From NCBI GenBank assembly GCA_963575745.1, contig CAUYUJ010012213.1, positions 135,001-199,000 on the forward strand: a stretch of 64,000 bases of DNA, given 5' to 3'. The notes below the pieces were generated by a model. The model searched no databases. It was not told the origin of the DNA and worked only from the letters and a program-made list of their open reading frames with translations. The translations under genes were made by a program, and so were the position numbers. Shown one piece after another: positions 54,360 to 63,539 of this stretch (position 1 is the stretch's first letter; the number at the start of each line of letters is the position of its first letter). The DNA comes from Prorocentrum cordatum. Its lineage: Eukaryota > Sar > Dinophyceae > Prorocentrales > Prorocentraceae.

Positions 54360-54730
54360 TCAAGGACGAGACTGAATCCGTCCAGTCCGTTCGGGAACGC
54401 TCGCAGAGCGTTCCAGGACGCTCTCAGATGGCCGCGGCACCCGAGACATCCTCCAGATCCGCCAGGGCTCAGAGGTTCTCGATTTGCCCCCACCCGATTT
54501 TATCCTCGTCCTGGCTTCGTCTTGGGCGCCGTCACGGCGGGCACCGGGCGGCGGGTCCCCGGCGGTGGGCGCCTCGCCCACAGCGCGGGCGCGGGAGGTC
54601 ACCAATCGGCAGACCGCCCCAACCCCACCCGAAGGCCCCAAGCGAGCCTGCGAGAGCTGCCCTCCACTTCCAGCGGGGGGGGGGGGGCGCGTCGGGGAGC
54701 GTGGAAGCACACACATGTGGAGCCGTTGTC

Positions 54731-55094
54731 GGCACGAGCGAGATGGGTACGGAAAGAATGGGTACGACGCCCAACAGCAGGAGCGAAAGAAGGACGTACA
54801 CGTACATGAATCCACGCTGGTTTCGAGAGTACGCATTGCCCGAATGTTCCTATCTCGCGGCCAGTCTCGCGGATCGAGGGGCCGCATTCATGTACATAGT
54901 TGGGCGCGTACGTCCTCTGTGGGCTCCCTACAACAGCAGTTTCTGTTCTTGAACAGGACTCGCTGTCCGCGCCGCCGCGGCATGTGTCCAGTTGAGGCAC
55001 GAGGCCGTCCGCCCAACGGCGGCCGCTTTTTTGTTTGGGACAGCATTTGTTGTTGGGCGTTGTACTTATTATTTCCGTACCCATTGCGGGCGTC
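54731..55094 (+). mobile_element. TIR element M1, copy B, interrupted by M2
   Basis: Removing the 150-bp M2 insert and one 9-bp duplication leaves 205 bp, the same length as copy A at 13804-14008. Landmarks in order: GAGATGGGTACGGAAAGAAT, CCCAACAGCAG, (insert), TTTCTGTTCTTGAACAGGAC, CGCCGCCGCGGC, CCCAACGGCGGCCGC, ATTTGTTGTTGGGCGTTGTA, CGTACCCATTGCGGGCGTCC. Confidence 0.8.
54781..54930 (+). mobile_element. TIR element M2, 150 bp, inserted in M1, 9-bp TSD
   Basis: Flanked by CAACAGCAG at 54772-54780 and 54931-54939; copy A of M1 has this word once (13844-13852). The insert starts GAGCGAAAGAAGGACGTAC and ends GTACGTCCTCTGTGGGCTC-CCTA, an imperfect TIR. It has the same length as the solitary copy at 1350-1499. 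A 9-bp duplication is typical of Mutator-like (MULE) elements, which suggests a class without proving it. Confidence 0.85.
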
Positions 55095-55264
55095 CAACCA
55101 GTAGCCCCCGCCCTTCGAAATTTGGGTCTTCGGGTCAAGTTGGAGTGGCCTCGCAGGCAGCCTCGGAGGGAGGGGGAGAGGGTCGCTGGCACGCCGGCGT
55201 CGGGGGCCCGCCGGGGTGCTGCTCCTTCCTTTGTTTGTTCTCGGGTCCCGGCGTGTTGCCCCTT

Positions 55265-55480
55265 TCTTCCAAGCAGTGGCGAAGCGTCCTGGCTCGCGCA
55301 TTGGCCTACCAATTAGTGTTCTTAGAACATGTCTGGCCAGGACTGTCTTGTGTTATCACATCGGGCTTATGTTTCAAAAACAACGCTTTTGTTCTTACAA
55401 CATGATTGGGCTTCAAGAACATGTTGTGGTAGGCGTATAGAAATGCCGGGACGGTCGGTCCCTGCTCGATTCTTCTTGTC
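55265..55480 (+). repeat. Dispersed repeat shared with 4870-5120
   Basis: GGCGAAGCGTCCTGGCTCGC, GTTCTTAGAACATGTCTGGC, ACATGTTGTGGTAGGCGTAT and GCCGGGACGGTCGGTCCCTG occur in the order of the other locus. Confidence 0.7.
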
Positions 55481-55639
55481 CAAGGGCCCGGTGCTCCCTA
55501 CGGCGGCGTGTCATTGGTACATTGATGTTGCTTTTTGCTCCCAGTGGTTGGCGGCGCGCGCGAGGGGTCTCTGGCGCGATGGGGGGCGGGCGGCCGTCTG
55601 GGAAAGCGGGAGTCTTCCGAGGAAACGGCCTACGGTAGG

Positions 55640-55785
55640 TTCGCGTCGTGTCGACCGGCGGCGACCCAGCCGCCGACGTTCAACGTTGAACGCCGGCGGC
55701 GGCCCAGAATCGGTCGATGTTGAACGATCGGACGTTGCGGAGACGGCCGATCGTTCAAGGTTGAACGATCCAGCGCGGTGTCAGG
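55640..55785. repeat. Palindrome cluster GTTCAACGTTGAAC
   Basis: A perfect 14-bp palindrome GTTCAACGTTGAAC (55678-55691), inside GCCGCC...GGCGGC arms, is followed by a longer near-palindrome centred on GTTCAAGGTTGAAC (55749-55770) and by GTTGAACGATCGGACGTTG. The function is unknown. Confidence 0.7.
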
Positions 55786-56284
55786 AACCAACGCCAGGGT
55801 CGACACGGCACGGACCTGCAGTATTCAGGGGGACGAGGAATGGGTGGGCGAAGAAGGGGTCCGGCGCGATGGGGGGATGCCTTCTGGGAAGGCGTGGGTT
55901 TTTTTTTATAAGGCGGGGGGCTTCTTGGAAGACGGCTCATGAGAAGAGCCCGGAGGCTCCTGAGAAGCCTTCCCTGCGGGGGCGAGAAATCGGGGGGGGG
56001 GCGAAGGCATGTGTACTTTTTGTGCACCTTCTGGGCCCTAGAGAGGTCCCCTGGGGCCCAGTAGGGACAAGATTTTTCGCCTCAATTCAGCAACGCCCAA
56101 TTCTTAGAGCACTCCAGGGCCTCACAAGGAGGCCCTCGCCTTCTTGCGGGAGGAGTCACAGGAGAGCACCGCCCTCGCGCAGGCGAACGGAGGGAGAGCA
56201 TTGCATTTCCCAGAGATCCGCCATGCTGCTGCTTCCACTGTGGGGTCCCCATGATCTGGGTCTCCCAGATGGGGTCGGAGTAAT

Positions 56285-56400
56285 TGGCGTCGGATGATTG
56301 CGCCGCATCGCCAATGTATCGGCGATGCGGCGCGATGTGGAGCCTGATGCATCGGCGATGCGGCGCCGATGCATCGGCGATGTGGCCGATACAAACGAAC
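56285..56400 (+). repeat. GCATCGGCGATGCGGC short repeat
   Basis: Four or five irregular copies of ATCGGCGATG(C/T)GGC within 110 bp, several palindromic. Confidence 0.8.
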
Positions 56401-56639
56401 ACGTGTACCATATCTATTGCACGACATATCCGTGCTCACAAGGATCTAGTTATATTCCGACTGCCCGCGCGACTTGCAAGCAGACCAATGCCGATTCGAC
56501 ATGACAACATGAGAGAATTGAAGAACTCAGCTGCGGCAGAACACTTTGCTTCAGGCAAGTTAACCCCCGACCTCTGGGCGCTGCCGTGGCCATCGTGCCC
56601 CGAAACATGTTGGACCAGAGAGCGGCTTGAGAGAGGGGG

Positions 56640-56781
56640 AAGAGGAGGAGGAGGAGGAGTCGGATGATGATGATGATGAGGAGGAGGAGGAGGAGGGAGG
56701 AGGAGGAGGATGAGGAGGAAGAGGACGAGGAAGAGGATGAGGATGAGGATGAGGATGAGGATGAGGATGAGGATGAGGATG

Positions 56782-56826
<45 letters not shown>

Positions 56827-56945
56827 TGGTGGTGGTGGTGGTGGTGGTGGTGGTGTGATGATGATGATGATGATGATGATGATCATGATGATGAGATGAG
56901 GAGGAGAGGAGGAGGAGGAGGAGGAGGAGGAGGAAAAGGGGGTCC
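56640..56945 (+). repeat. GGA, GAT and GTG microsatellites
   Basis: GGA (56645-56740), GAGGAT (56740-56780), GAT (56780-56825), GTG (56826-56857), GAT and GGA again to 56940. It sits just upstream of the LINE. Confidence 0.97.
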
Positions 56946-57086
56946 GTAGCCATTTTGGCTCAAGGTTGGGGGTCTTGTGCGTACATACCTCAGAACGCCG
57001 TGTACGCACGGGCACTTGCAACGTGCTTTCTTTCAGGAGAGGGGATTTCCAACCATTCCTCGCTCTCCGCTGCTCTCTCGGCTCCC

Positions 57087-58135
57087 ATGGCACCGAGCGA
57101 AGGCCCCGCCGGCCCGTCGCTCGGGGGCCCGCGCCAGCCGCGGCGTGTCTCGTGGGCCGACGGCGGCGAGGAGTGCGGGCAGGCGACCTCGGTGTCGGTG
57201 CGCCATAATGCGCTCGAGAAGGCCGCTGGCACCAAGTCGGGCGGTGGCCAGGCCATGCAGGCGGAGGACGAGACAAGGGGGGCCGCAAGGAGCTGCCGCA
57301 GGGAGGCCAAGCGGCGGACGCGCCATGGGCACAGAAACAGCAGGAGTTTTTGGCAGCCCCAAGAGGGACCCTCACCGAGGAGGTTGTGGCGGCCTGCCTG
57401 GCTCAGCTCGCTGACAAGGGCGCGTTCATCCGTGACCAGGACCGCGCCAAGCTGGCCCCGCCGCCGCAGCCACCCAAGCAGGTCAAGCCCAAGACCTACT
57501 CGCAGGTACTGCGGTCCTGCGCCTGGGAGCTGGAGAAGCTGGACAATCAGGCGGCCGCGAAGGCGGCGGCACACCAGGGGGCCGTCGAGCAGCTGGAGCA
57601 GGCGAAAATGGCCGTGGAGCAGGCGGCCGCGGCGCTCACGGCGGCTCGCCAACGCCAGGCCGAAGGCCGCGATGCTCTCGAGCAGGCCAAGCGGATGGAG
57701 CAGGCCGGCCTGCTGCCTGGTTACACACCGGCCCGCGGCGTTGAGCTGGCCAATGCGATCGCGGGCCTGGAGGCTTCGGCAGCCGTCACCGCTGATGGGC
57801 CCGAGGCCGCCAGCCTCGAGGCTTCGCGCGCAGTCCTGCAACGGAAGGTTGACGCCATCCGAGCCGATATCGCCGAGGCTGAGTGCGCGGCGGCGCCCAG
57901 CGAAGACGCGCCCATGGGCGAGCGGGCAGGGCCGCGTGGGCCGCCCGCTGCAAATGCTCCTCCTGCTGCTGCTGCTGCAGGTGGCGAGCGGCGCGGGGAC
58001 CCTGCGGGCTCAGAGGGTTCGGAAGACGACCACGTGGCCTTCTTCTTTGCCCAAGTCGACCAGCTCGAGGGTGAGAACCGCCGTAAGCTCGAGGAGGCGT
58101 GCCAGGCCGCAGGGATCGAGCTCCCAGTCGCCTAG
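57087..58135 (+). pseudogene. LINE ORF1, coiled-coil protein, one frameshift
   Basis: It starts M-A-P-S-E-G-P-A-G-P at 57087, passes G-P-R-Q-P-R-R-V-S-W-A-D-G, and loses frame at a G-run near 57270. After the shift the reading is A-P-W-A-Q-K-Q-Q-E-F-L-A-A-P-R then T-L-T-E-E-V-V-A-A-C-L-A-Q-L, ending at the stop at 58133. Residues about 120-250 are Ala/Gln/Glu-rich heptads, a predicted coiled coil, as in LINE ORF1 proteins that trimerise and bind their RNA. No zinc knuckle is visible. The ORF is followed directly by the endonuclease region. Confidence 0.65.
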
Positions 58136-58137
58136 CG

Positions 58138-58900
58138 CGCCCGTGGCTCCGACAGCCGAGGCCCAGAGGTGGCTGGCCCAGGCTCGGCGTGAAGTCGGAG
58201 CGTGGGGGTTGGGCACTGCCAACACCGCGTCCTGCGGCAGCACGACGCGCCGGCTGCAGCTGGAGGCTACAGCCGACGTGGTTTTCCTGCAGGAGGTGGG
58301 CGCGGCCCCAGGCGCGGCGCATGAGGCTGAGCATGCCCCCTCGGAGAAGGCTGGAAGGTGACTTTCAGCGAGTCGGTGCGCACCGAGAACGGCGGCCTGC
58401 CCAGCTGTGTGGGCATCGGCGCGCGGGCGCACATTGGGGTGGGCAGTGAGCCCAAGGGACCCGTGGGTCAACCGCGGAGAACCTGGAGGGTCCCTGGCGG
58501 GGTCGGTGTACCTAGTGGCGGCCAAGGGCCTCGATGCGGAGTCGAAGTCGGTCCTGGGGCAGTTAGGGGAGTACCTCGCTCACGCCGAGGTGCCCCGCGA
58601 GCTGGGGGCCTGGGGCCGGCCGCAGGAGGTCGACGGCATGGTCGTGGCCTGCGTCGGGCCAGGCTCGGGGATCAACTTCTTCGCGGTGATCTCGAGCAGC
58701 CTAGGCGGCAAGGTGGGCGGCTGTAGCAGGCAGGCTGCGGCACTGGCGCCGCGCGGGCCCGCGCGGCTCCTGCTCGGCGAGAAGGGCCCCCCCGAGCGCG
58801 GGCTGGTCTACGTGGCGGCGCGGGCGCTGCCGCGCAGCGGCCCGTGGGGCCGCGGCCCGAGCCTCCCGCGTGGGAACCCTTCTTACGGCAAGCGCGCGCT
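58138..58900 (+). pseudogene. LINE ORF2 endonuclease domain, three frames
   Basis: Reading frames change at about 58345 and 58470. Segment 1: G-L-G-T-A-N-T-A-S-C-G-S-T then A-D-V-V-F-L-Q-E-V, where the catalytic Glu is retained. Segment 2: R-T-E-N-G-G-L-P-S-C-V-G-I-G-A. Segment 3: G-S-V-Y-L-V-A-A-K-G-L-D-A-E-S-K then S-G-I-N-F-F-A-V-I-S-S-S-L and L-A-P-R-G-P-A-R-L. The usual G-A-D-W-N is shortened to G-A-W, and the terminal His of the '(S/A)(D/P)H.P' motif is Arg, so two catalytic positions are lost. The domain belongs to the exonuclease-endonuclease-phosphatase family that nicks target DNA for LINE insertion. Confidence 0.65.
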
Positions 58901-59116
58901 GCGCTTGCCAAGCTGGGCGTCGCTGCAGGGCAGGCGACCTCGGCGACAGATGCGGGGGATTCGGTGGCGACGCGGGAGATGGGCGGGCCGCAGCCGCCGC
59001 CCGATCCCGACGCCCCTCGGCCTGTCTTCGAGGAGGGTGTCGACGCCGCCGCGTCCAGGTGTGAGTCGAGTACTTCTGCCGGTGGGCGGGTGACGGTTAT
59101 CGGCTCCACGTCGGCG

Positions 59117-60475
59117 TCAACGCGGTTTCGCTGAGGCCCCTGAGCGGGGGCCTCGACGCGAGCTGGGCGCGGCCTGCGCGGGGGCGCGGCGGATGGCCCC
59201 GTCATGCTTGACCTGGCGGTCGACGAGGGCGCCCCGCTGGATGGTTCGTCGGCTGCAGCGCCACCCACGTCGCCGGGCGCTTTGCCGGGGCCCGGGTGGC
59301 CGCGAGCCACAGAAACCAGGGGCGCCGTCGAGGTCCACGGCGAGAGGTGCTGGGCTCTGTCGCCGAATGCTTAGCTGGGGCCTGCCCTCAGGTGCGCCCG
59401 CGTGGTAAACGGCGAGCGGGGCAGGTCCGCCTCGCCGGGGGATTTGATGCTGCCGCGGCTGGGGCGCTAGCAGGGGGTCGGTCTTCCGCGGTGCCCGTGG
59501 GCTCTCCGAGAGCCGCGGGCTCTCGGGCTGCCGTCGGCGTTGCCGTGGGCCCTCGGGCCGCTGTCGGCGATCGGCTGGGAGAGCGCGCCGTTGTTGGTGG
59601 GGCAGCGCGGGCGGGGCCGCGTTTGGCCGGAGGGGCGGCGTGTTGGCTTGGGCGAGGCAGGGGGCAGCTCCGGGGGCGCCCTGTCGCCCCGCCTCCGAGG
59701 CAGGGGGAACTTCGCGACCGCTCCAGCGTGTTTGACGAGCTTGACTGCGCGGGCGCCGCGCCGTAGCAGCAGCGGGCAAGTGGCGCTGGAGGCGGCGGCA
59801 AGGCTGGCGGCGGCAGGGTGCTGGGCTCGGTCGAGCGGTCCGTCTCGGTTCTGAGCAGCTAGTCCAGCATCCGTCGGGGGCGGGGGGGGGGTGGGCAGGA
59901 TTCAGCCCTGCAGCGCCGCGACCCTTCCCCGCGCCGCCGCGTGCCTTAGCGGCGGCAAGGGCGGCCGCTGTCGCCTCTCGCGCCCACTTGCGCCAAAGCT
60001 GGCTCCGCCCCCTGCCGCGGTGGCCCTCTAGCTCCGTCGCGAATCTGCGGGCCCCCCGCTCGAGCGTTTCCAATTGGTTGTAGTTGAGGTGGCTGAGCAT
60101 GTGGAGCTGGCGCCCCCACTTCCGAACCTCCTCCGCTGACGGCAGGCCACCTCCCAAGTCCCCGGCCGCCAGCAAGTCCGTCTTGGCACGCGGCGCCTTC
60201 AGCTGCCCCAGCGCCTCGGGGATCGCCGCCGTCGCACGCGGTCTGCGGAGGCAGGCCAACGTCTCCCAGATGGCGGCCCCAACGCGGCGCCGCCGAGCTG
60301 ACGCAGGGCAGCCTTTAGGACGAGGCCCCCCTCCAGGCAGCAGCGCGCCCTTCCCCGCGCGCTGCGGCTCGGCGTCGCGCCCGACGTGGAGGCGGAAGTC
60401 CTCTGGCGCCGCGTGGCGCGGGCCGATCAAGTCGGCCCCCGTCAACATGGCGACCTCCCCGCGCAGTTGGTTCAC
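59117..60475 (-). pseudogene. Middle part of LINE ORF2, apparently inverted
   Basis: A 452-codon frame on the minus strand between plus-strand endonuclease and reverse-transcriptase parts. Residues about 135-200 read V-R-K-W-G-R-Q-L-H-M-L-S-H-L-N-Y-N-Q-L-E then L-W-R-K-W-A-R-E-A-T-A-A-A-L-A-A, which resembles the Trp/Ala-rich linker between EN and RT in such LINEs; the rest is Pro/Arg/Ala-rich. No equivalent linker is readable on the + strand here. Interpretation as an inverted internal segment is inference; the frame could also be a chance product of GC-rich sequence. Confidence 0.35.
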
Positions 60476-60659
60476 CGTGTCCTGCTGCCCCAGTGCAGGG
60501 CGGTGCTGGCGCTGCGCGTCGCTCTTGCAGGGCGCCGCTGGCCTGGGCGCCCCACCTCGAAGGGGCGGCGGGGCCAGCGGGGGTCACGGTCGCGCTCGTC
60601 GCGCTGAAGGGCGAGTGCCGGGAGGTCTGGCGCTGCGGCGAGGCGCCGCCGCTGTGCCT

Positions 60660-62105
60660 CGACGCAACGCCCCCAGCAAGGGCCCCATCGAGGAGGTCTG
60701 CCAGGCCCCTTCGCCCGGCGACATCAGGAAGGCGGCGGCTGCCTTCAAGGGGTCCACGGCGGACGGCCTCGTCGCCGTCGGGCTTCTGCCGCAGGTGCTG
60801 GAGGAGACGCGCAGTTCCCCGGGGCAGTTCGACATGGCGCGCGTTGTCTTCCTGGCGAAGGCGGAGGGGGACTTGCGCCCCATTGGGTTCCTCGCCAGCC
60901 TGGCCCGCGTGCCGGGGAAGATGCGCCGCGGCGAGGCCCGGCCCAGGACTGGGAGAGGCAGCGCCCCATGGGGGCTTTTCTCTTCGGCGGCGAGGGTAAG
61001 TCATGCGAGGGCGCGGTCTGGATCCAGGCGTTTGACACCGACGTGACAGCGGCGATGCGGCAGCATTCGACGACGTCGATGCTGCGCGCGTCCAAGGCCT
61101 GCGAGCGGGATCGCCATGATGGCTTGGTAGCAGCGGCTCGGAGGCATGGGTTTCGAATGCGACGCTTGAAGCTCACCTTCCGCTGGCGCGGTGGGTGGCG
61201 CAGGCTCTGTTTGGGCAAGTGGGTGACCGAGGCCTTCTCGCTGGGGACCTCGATCGTCGCGGGCCGCGCCTTCGCGACGACCCTACTGAAGGTTCTGCTC
61301 TTTTCGGCCAGGTACCTCCTCGTGCAGAGCTGGCTGGATGTCCGCGCCTACCTGGTCGTGGACGACGTCGCCCTGGCGGTCTACGGTCGGCTGCGAGACG
61401 TGGAGTTTGGCATCTCTGGCGTGTCCAGGTGGCTCTGCCAACGGCTGGGGGAGGGCGGCTTCATCATCTCTGTCGCCGAGGGCGCGATTGCATCTAGCGG
61501 CGCGGATGCGGGCAAGAGGGCGGCCCACCGCCTCAGGAAGAGGGGCTCCTGGTTGCGCAGCGAGGCCAAGAACCCGGGGATCGACTTCACGCTCGATGGC
61601 AAGGCATCGCGGGGAGTGCTTCGAGGCAGGCCGGGGCGTCTCTCGGTGAAGGCGTCGCGGCGCGTGCGTATGAGGCGAGCAGGGGCCAAGTTCGGTGGCT
61701 GTGTTCAGGCGCGGCGGCCTCGCCGCAACCGCCCCAGGCGCCCCCGTCGAGGGGGCGCCGTCCAGAGCGCTCGACCAGGCCAGGGCAATCAATGGCAAGG
61801 CGGTGGCAGGCGGGCGTGGCAAGGGGTGCAGGACGTTGCAGTTCGCCATCCAGCCAGGGCCTGGCTGGCGTCAGGATCCCGCCTACGCAGCGAACTGCCT
61901 GCCACTGGCGGCGTGGGCTAAGGCGGCGTTCGCCCAGCTCGGGCCTGAGACAAGCGCGAGCAAGGTCCTCGAGGCGGCGCGGCCTGCCCGCTGGCGTCGG
62001 GTCACGGGGCCAGCAGGTGCCGTGCACCTCGGCTTCGGCCGCGTCGGGTGGGCCGCGGGGTCGCGGCGCGCGTGGGCCACCGACAGGACTTGCCAAATCT
62101 AATCG
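60660..62105 (+). pseudogene. LINE ORF2 reverse transcriptase and C-terminus, frameshifted
   Basis: Three frames in succession. First (about 60680-60935): A-A-A-A-F-K-G-S-T-A-D-G-L then V-V-F-L-A-K-A-E-G-D-L-R-P-I-G-F-L, the RT finger motifs. Second (about 60940-61690): W-E-R-Q-R-P-M-G-A-F-L-F-G-G-E-G-K-S-C-E, then L-R-A-S-K-A-C-E-R where D-L-x-K-A-F-E is expected (catalytic Asp lost), then S-I-V-A-G-R-A-F-A-T-T-L-L and L-V-V-D-D-V-A-L, the (F/Y)xDD box with Val for Tyr/Phe. Third (61695-62102): a C-terminal region with W-R-Q-D-P-A-Y and L-A-A-W-A-K-A-A-F. No RNase H motif recognised. The lost Asp makes the enzyme dead even without the frameshifts. Confidence 0.75.
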
Positions 62106-62221
62106 AGGTTTTTTGGGGTTTTTCTTTCGGCCCACAGCAACGAGCCCCTGCGTGAACTTTCGCACCAGGAAAAACTAGTGGTGGTGGCGCGAAAATTAAG
62201 ACAAAGCTGGCGCTCTTGTTC

Positions 62222-62338
62222 GTCCCTCCTCCTCCTCCTCCTCCTCCTCCTCGTCCTCGTCCTCCTCCTCCTCCTCCTCCTCCTCCTCCTCCTCCTCCCC
62301 CTCCTCCTCCTCCTCTTCCTCCTCCTCCTCCTCCTCGA
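62222..62338 (+). repeat. TCC/TCG microsatellite
   Basis: TCC-rich tract with TCGTCC interruptions, just after the LINE. Confidence 0.97.
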
Positions 62339-62764
62339 TGGGGGGATGTGGACAAGCACGTGCATGCCTAGATTACCCGCCCATGGGCTACAAACCCTTG
62401 TCGTTGTTTCAATGTCGCCTGGGTCAGCCTCGCGGATAGCATCACGTTGCTTATTGTTTCGCATTACTATCGACATCGCCAGTGTTTTGTCCCGTAGTCT
62501 CTCCAGGCTCAAAGGCTTGGCTGATTCGGCCACAGCACATTGGATGTTGGCACTGGCTGCTTCGGCCAGAGTCCAATGCTCATTGGCCTGGACATCGGAG
62601 ACTGCATTTCAAGGCGCGCTCCTCCAGGCCAACCGAAGCCCGAGAAGCCAGGCCATTGGAACACACGGGAAACATACGACTTTGATACAGAAGAGGGGGA
62701 GGTGGAGGACGAAGCGAAGGATGAGGAGGTGCTCCTCGTCCTTCTTTTCGCTACAAACTCCCAG

Positions 62765-62918
62765 GCGAATTCTACAGCGAGGTCGTGCCAGGCTTTTTCC
62801 AGTTCATTGTGCTGTTCTCCCTGGCGTACGGCGCCGGCGCAATCCACCTCATCAGCAGGACCACTAAGGGCGAGCGATTGGTCCCGAACAACAGATGGGG
62901 CTCGGTGGCCAGGGCATG
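62765..62918 (+). CDS. Possible exon with a membrane-helix-like segment
   Basis: After a good acceptor (TCGCTACAAACTCCCAG) the frame reads E-F-Y-S-E-V-V-P-G-F-F-Q-F-I-V-L-F-S then L-A-Y-G-A-G-A-I-H-L-I-S-R-T-T-K-G-E. The hydrophobic run of about 20 residues followed by basic residues could be a transmembrane helix. It ends near R-W-G-S-V-A-R-A-W before a possible GT donor at 62919. I do not recognise the protein, and the phase does not match exon J, so it may be a different gene from the FN3/PA14 one. Confidence 0.35.
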
Positions 62919-62987
62919 GTGATGGCAGGGATAGATGGGGCCCAAACAAGACTTGTCTAGGATGGGCCCTTATTCCCTGTGCCAGCA

Positions 62988-63490
62988 CCATCAGGTGGAG
63001 GCATGGGTCATTCGCTTCGCCCGCGAGTGCGGCCTGGCCCAGATGAGCACCCCGAGCTCTCAATGGGATATCTCGACCCATGTGCACGCGTGCGCAGAAA
63101 CATGGGGCCACCGGGGAAAAGGCCCCATTGCCAAAGAGTTGGGTCTGACGCACTTCGTGGACAACACGGCGGACTGCATCTGGAGCGTGCTCTACGATTC
63201 GGCTGGCAACGCGAGCGCCACCATGCAGGTGCACGCCGATTGGAAACGCATGTGTGTTACATAATAAGATGACAAGTTTTTGGTGGGAAGAGATTTTCAA
63301 TATGTGTTTTGGTCCTCCGAGGCTGCCGTCCACTTCACGGGGCTCAATCCCGTCGGGAACGTCTCCCAATTCTCTCCGTGCTGCTCCGTGCAATCTTGGC
63401 GAGAGCTTGCCGTTATGCTGGAGTTGCCCTACGTTGACAAGGCCAGGCGGGCTGACCTTTGCAACCCTAGACGTAATCAAACCGACGGCG
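62988..63490 (+). pseudogene. Broken protein-like segment, unknown function
   Basis: From the AG before 62988 one frame reads V-E-A-W-V-I-R-F-A-R-E-C-G-L, then G-P-I-A-K-E-L-G-L-T-H-F-V-D-N-T-A-D-C-I then W-S-V-L-Y-D-S-A-G-N, reaches two consecutive stops (63262-63267), and continues in the same frame as V-G-R-D-F-Q-Y-V-F-W-S-S-E-A-A-V then S-W-R-E-L-A-V-M-L-E-L-P-Y. The amino-acid style is clearly protein-like on both sides of the double stop. 'L-T-H-F-V-D-(D/N)' faintly recalls a HAD-type phosphatase motif, but I would not assign it. A processed or decayed gene copy is the simplest reading. Confidence 0.4.
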
Positions 63491-63539
63491 CTACTTGGCG
63501 ATCGTCAGTCTGAGGTCGAATAGGGCGTGCGGGCCAGCT

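Larger units (their letters stand above)
57060..62105 (+). mobile_element. Decayed non-LTR retrotransposon (LINE), about 5 kb
   Basis: In order on the + strand: a coiled-coil ORF1, an apurinic-endonuclease-type domain, and a reverse transcriptase with its C-terminal region, interrupted by a 1.4-kb middle segment whose best reading is on the minus strand. The layout (ORF1 then EN-RT polyprotein) and the GC-rich, Ala/Arg/Leu-rich coding style match LINEs I know from dinoflagellates. Multiple frameshifts and altered catalytic residues show it is inactive. Limits are approximate: I found no terminal tail or target duplication. Because it lies downstream of the last linked exon, it may sit in another intron of the host gene or outside it. 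Confidence 0.75.

Noticed and set aside
53472-54952. Long frames (366-445 codons) spanning 53.5-54.9 kb
   Set aside because: They cross GGA/TCC tracts, the FB element and the M1/M2 insertion; similarity between their ends and frames near 1.3 kb is due to the M2 repeat, not to a shared protein.
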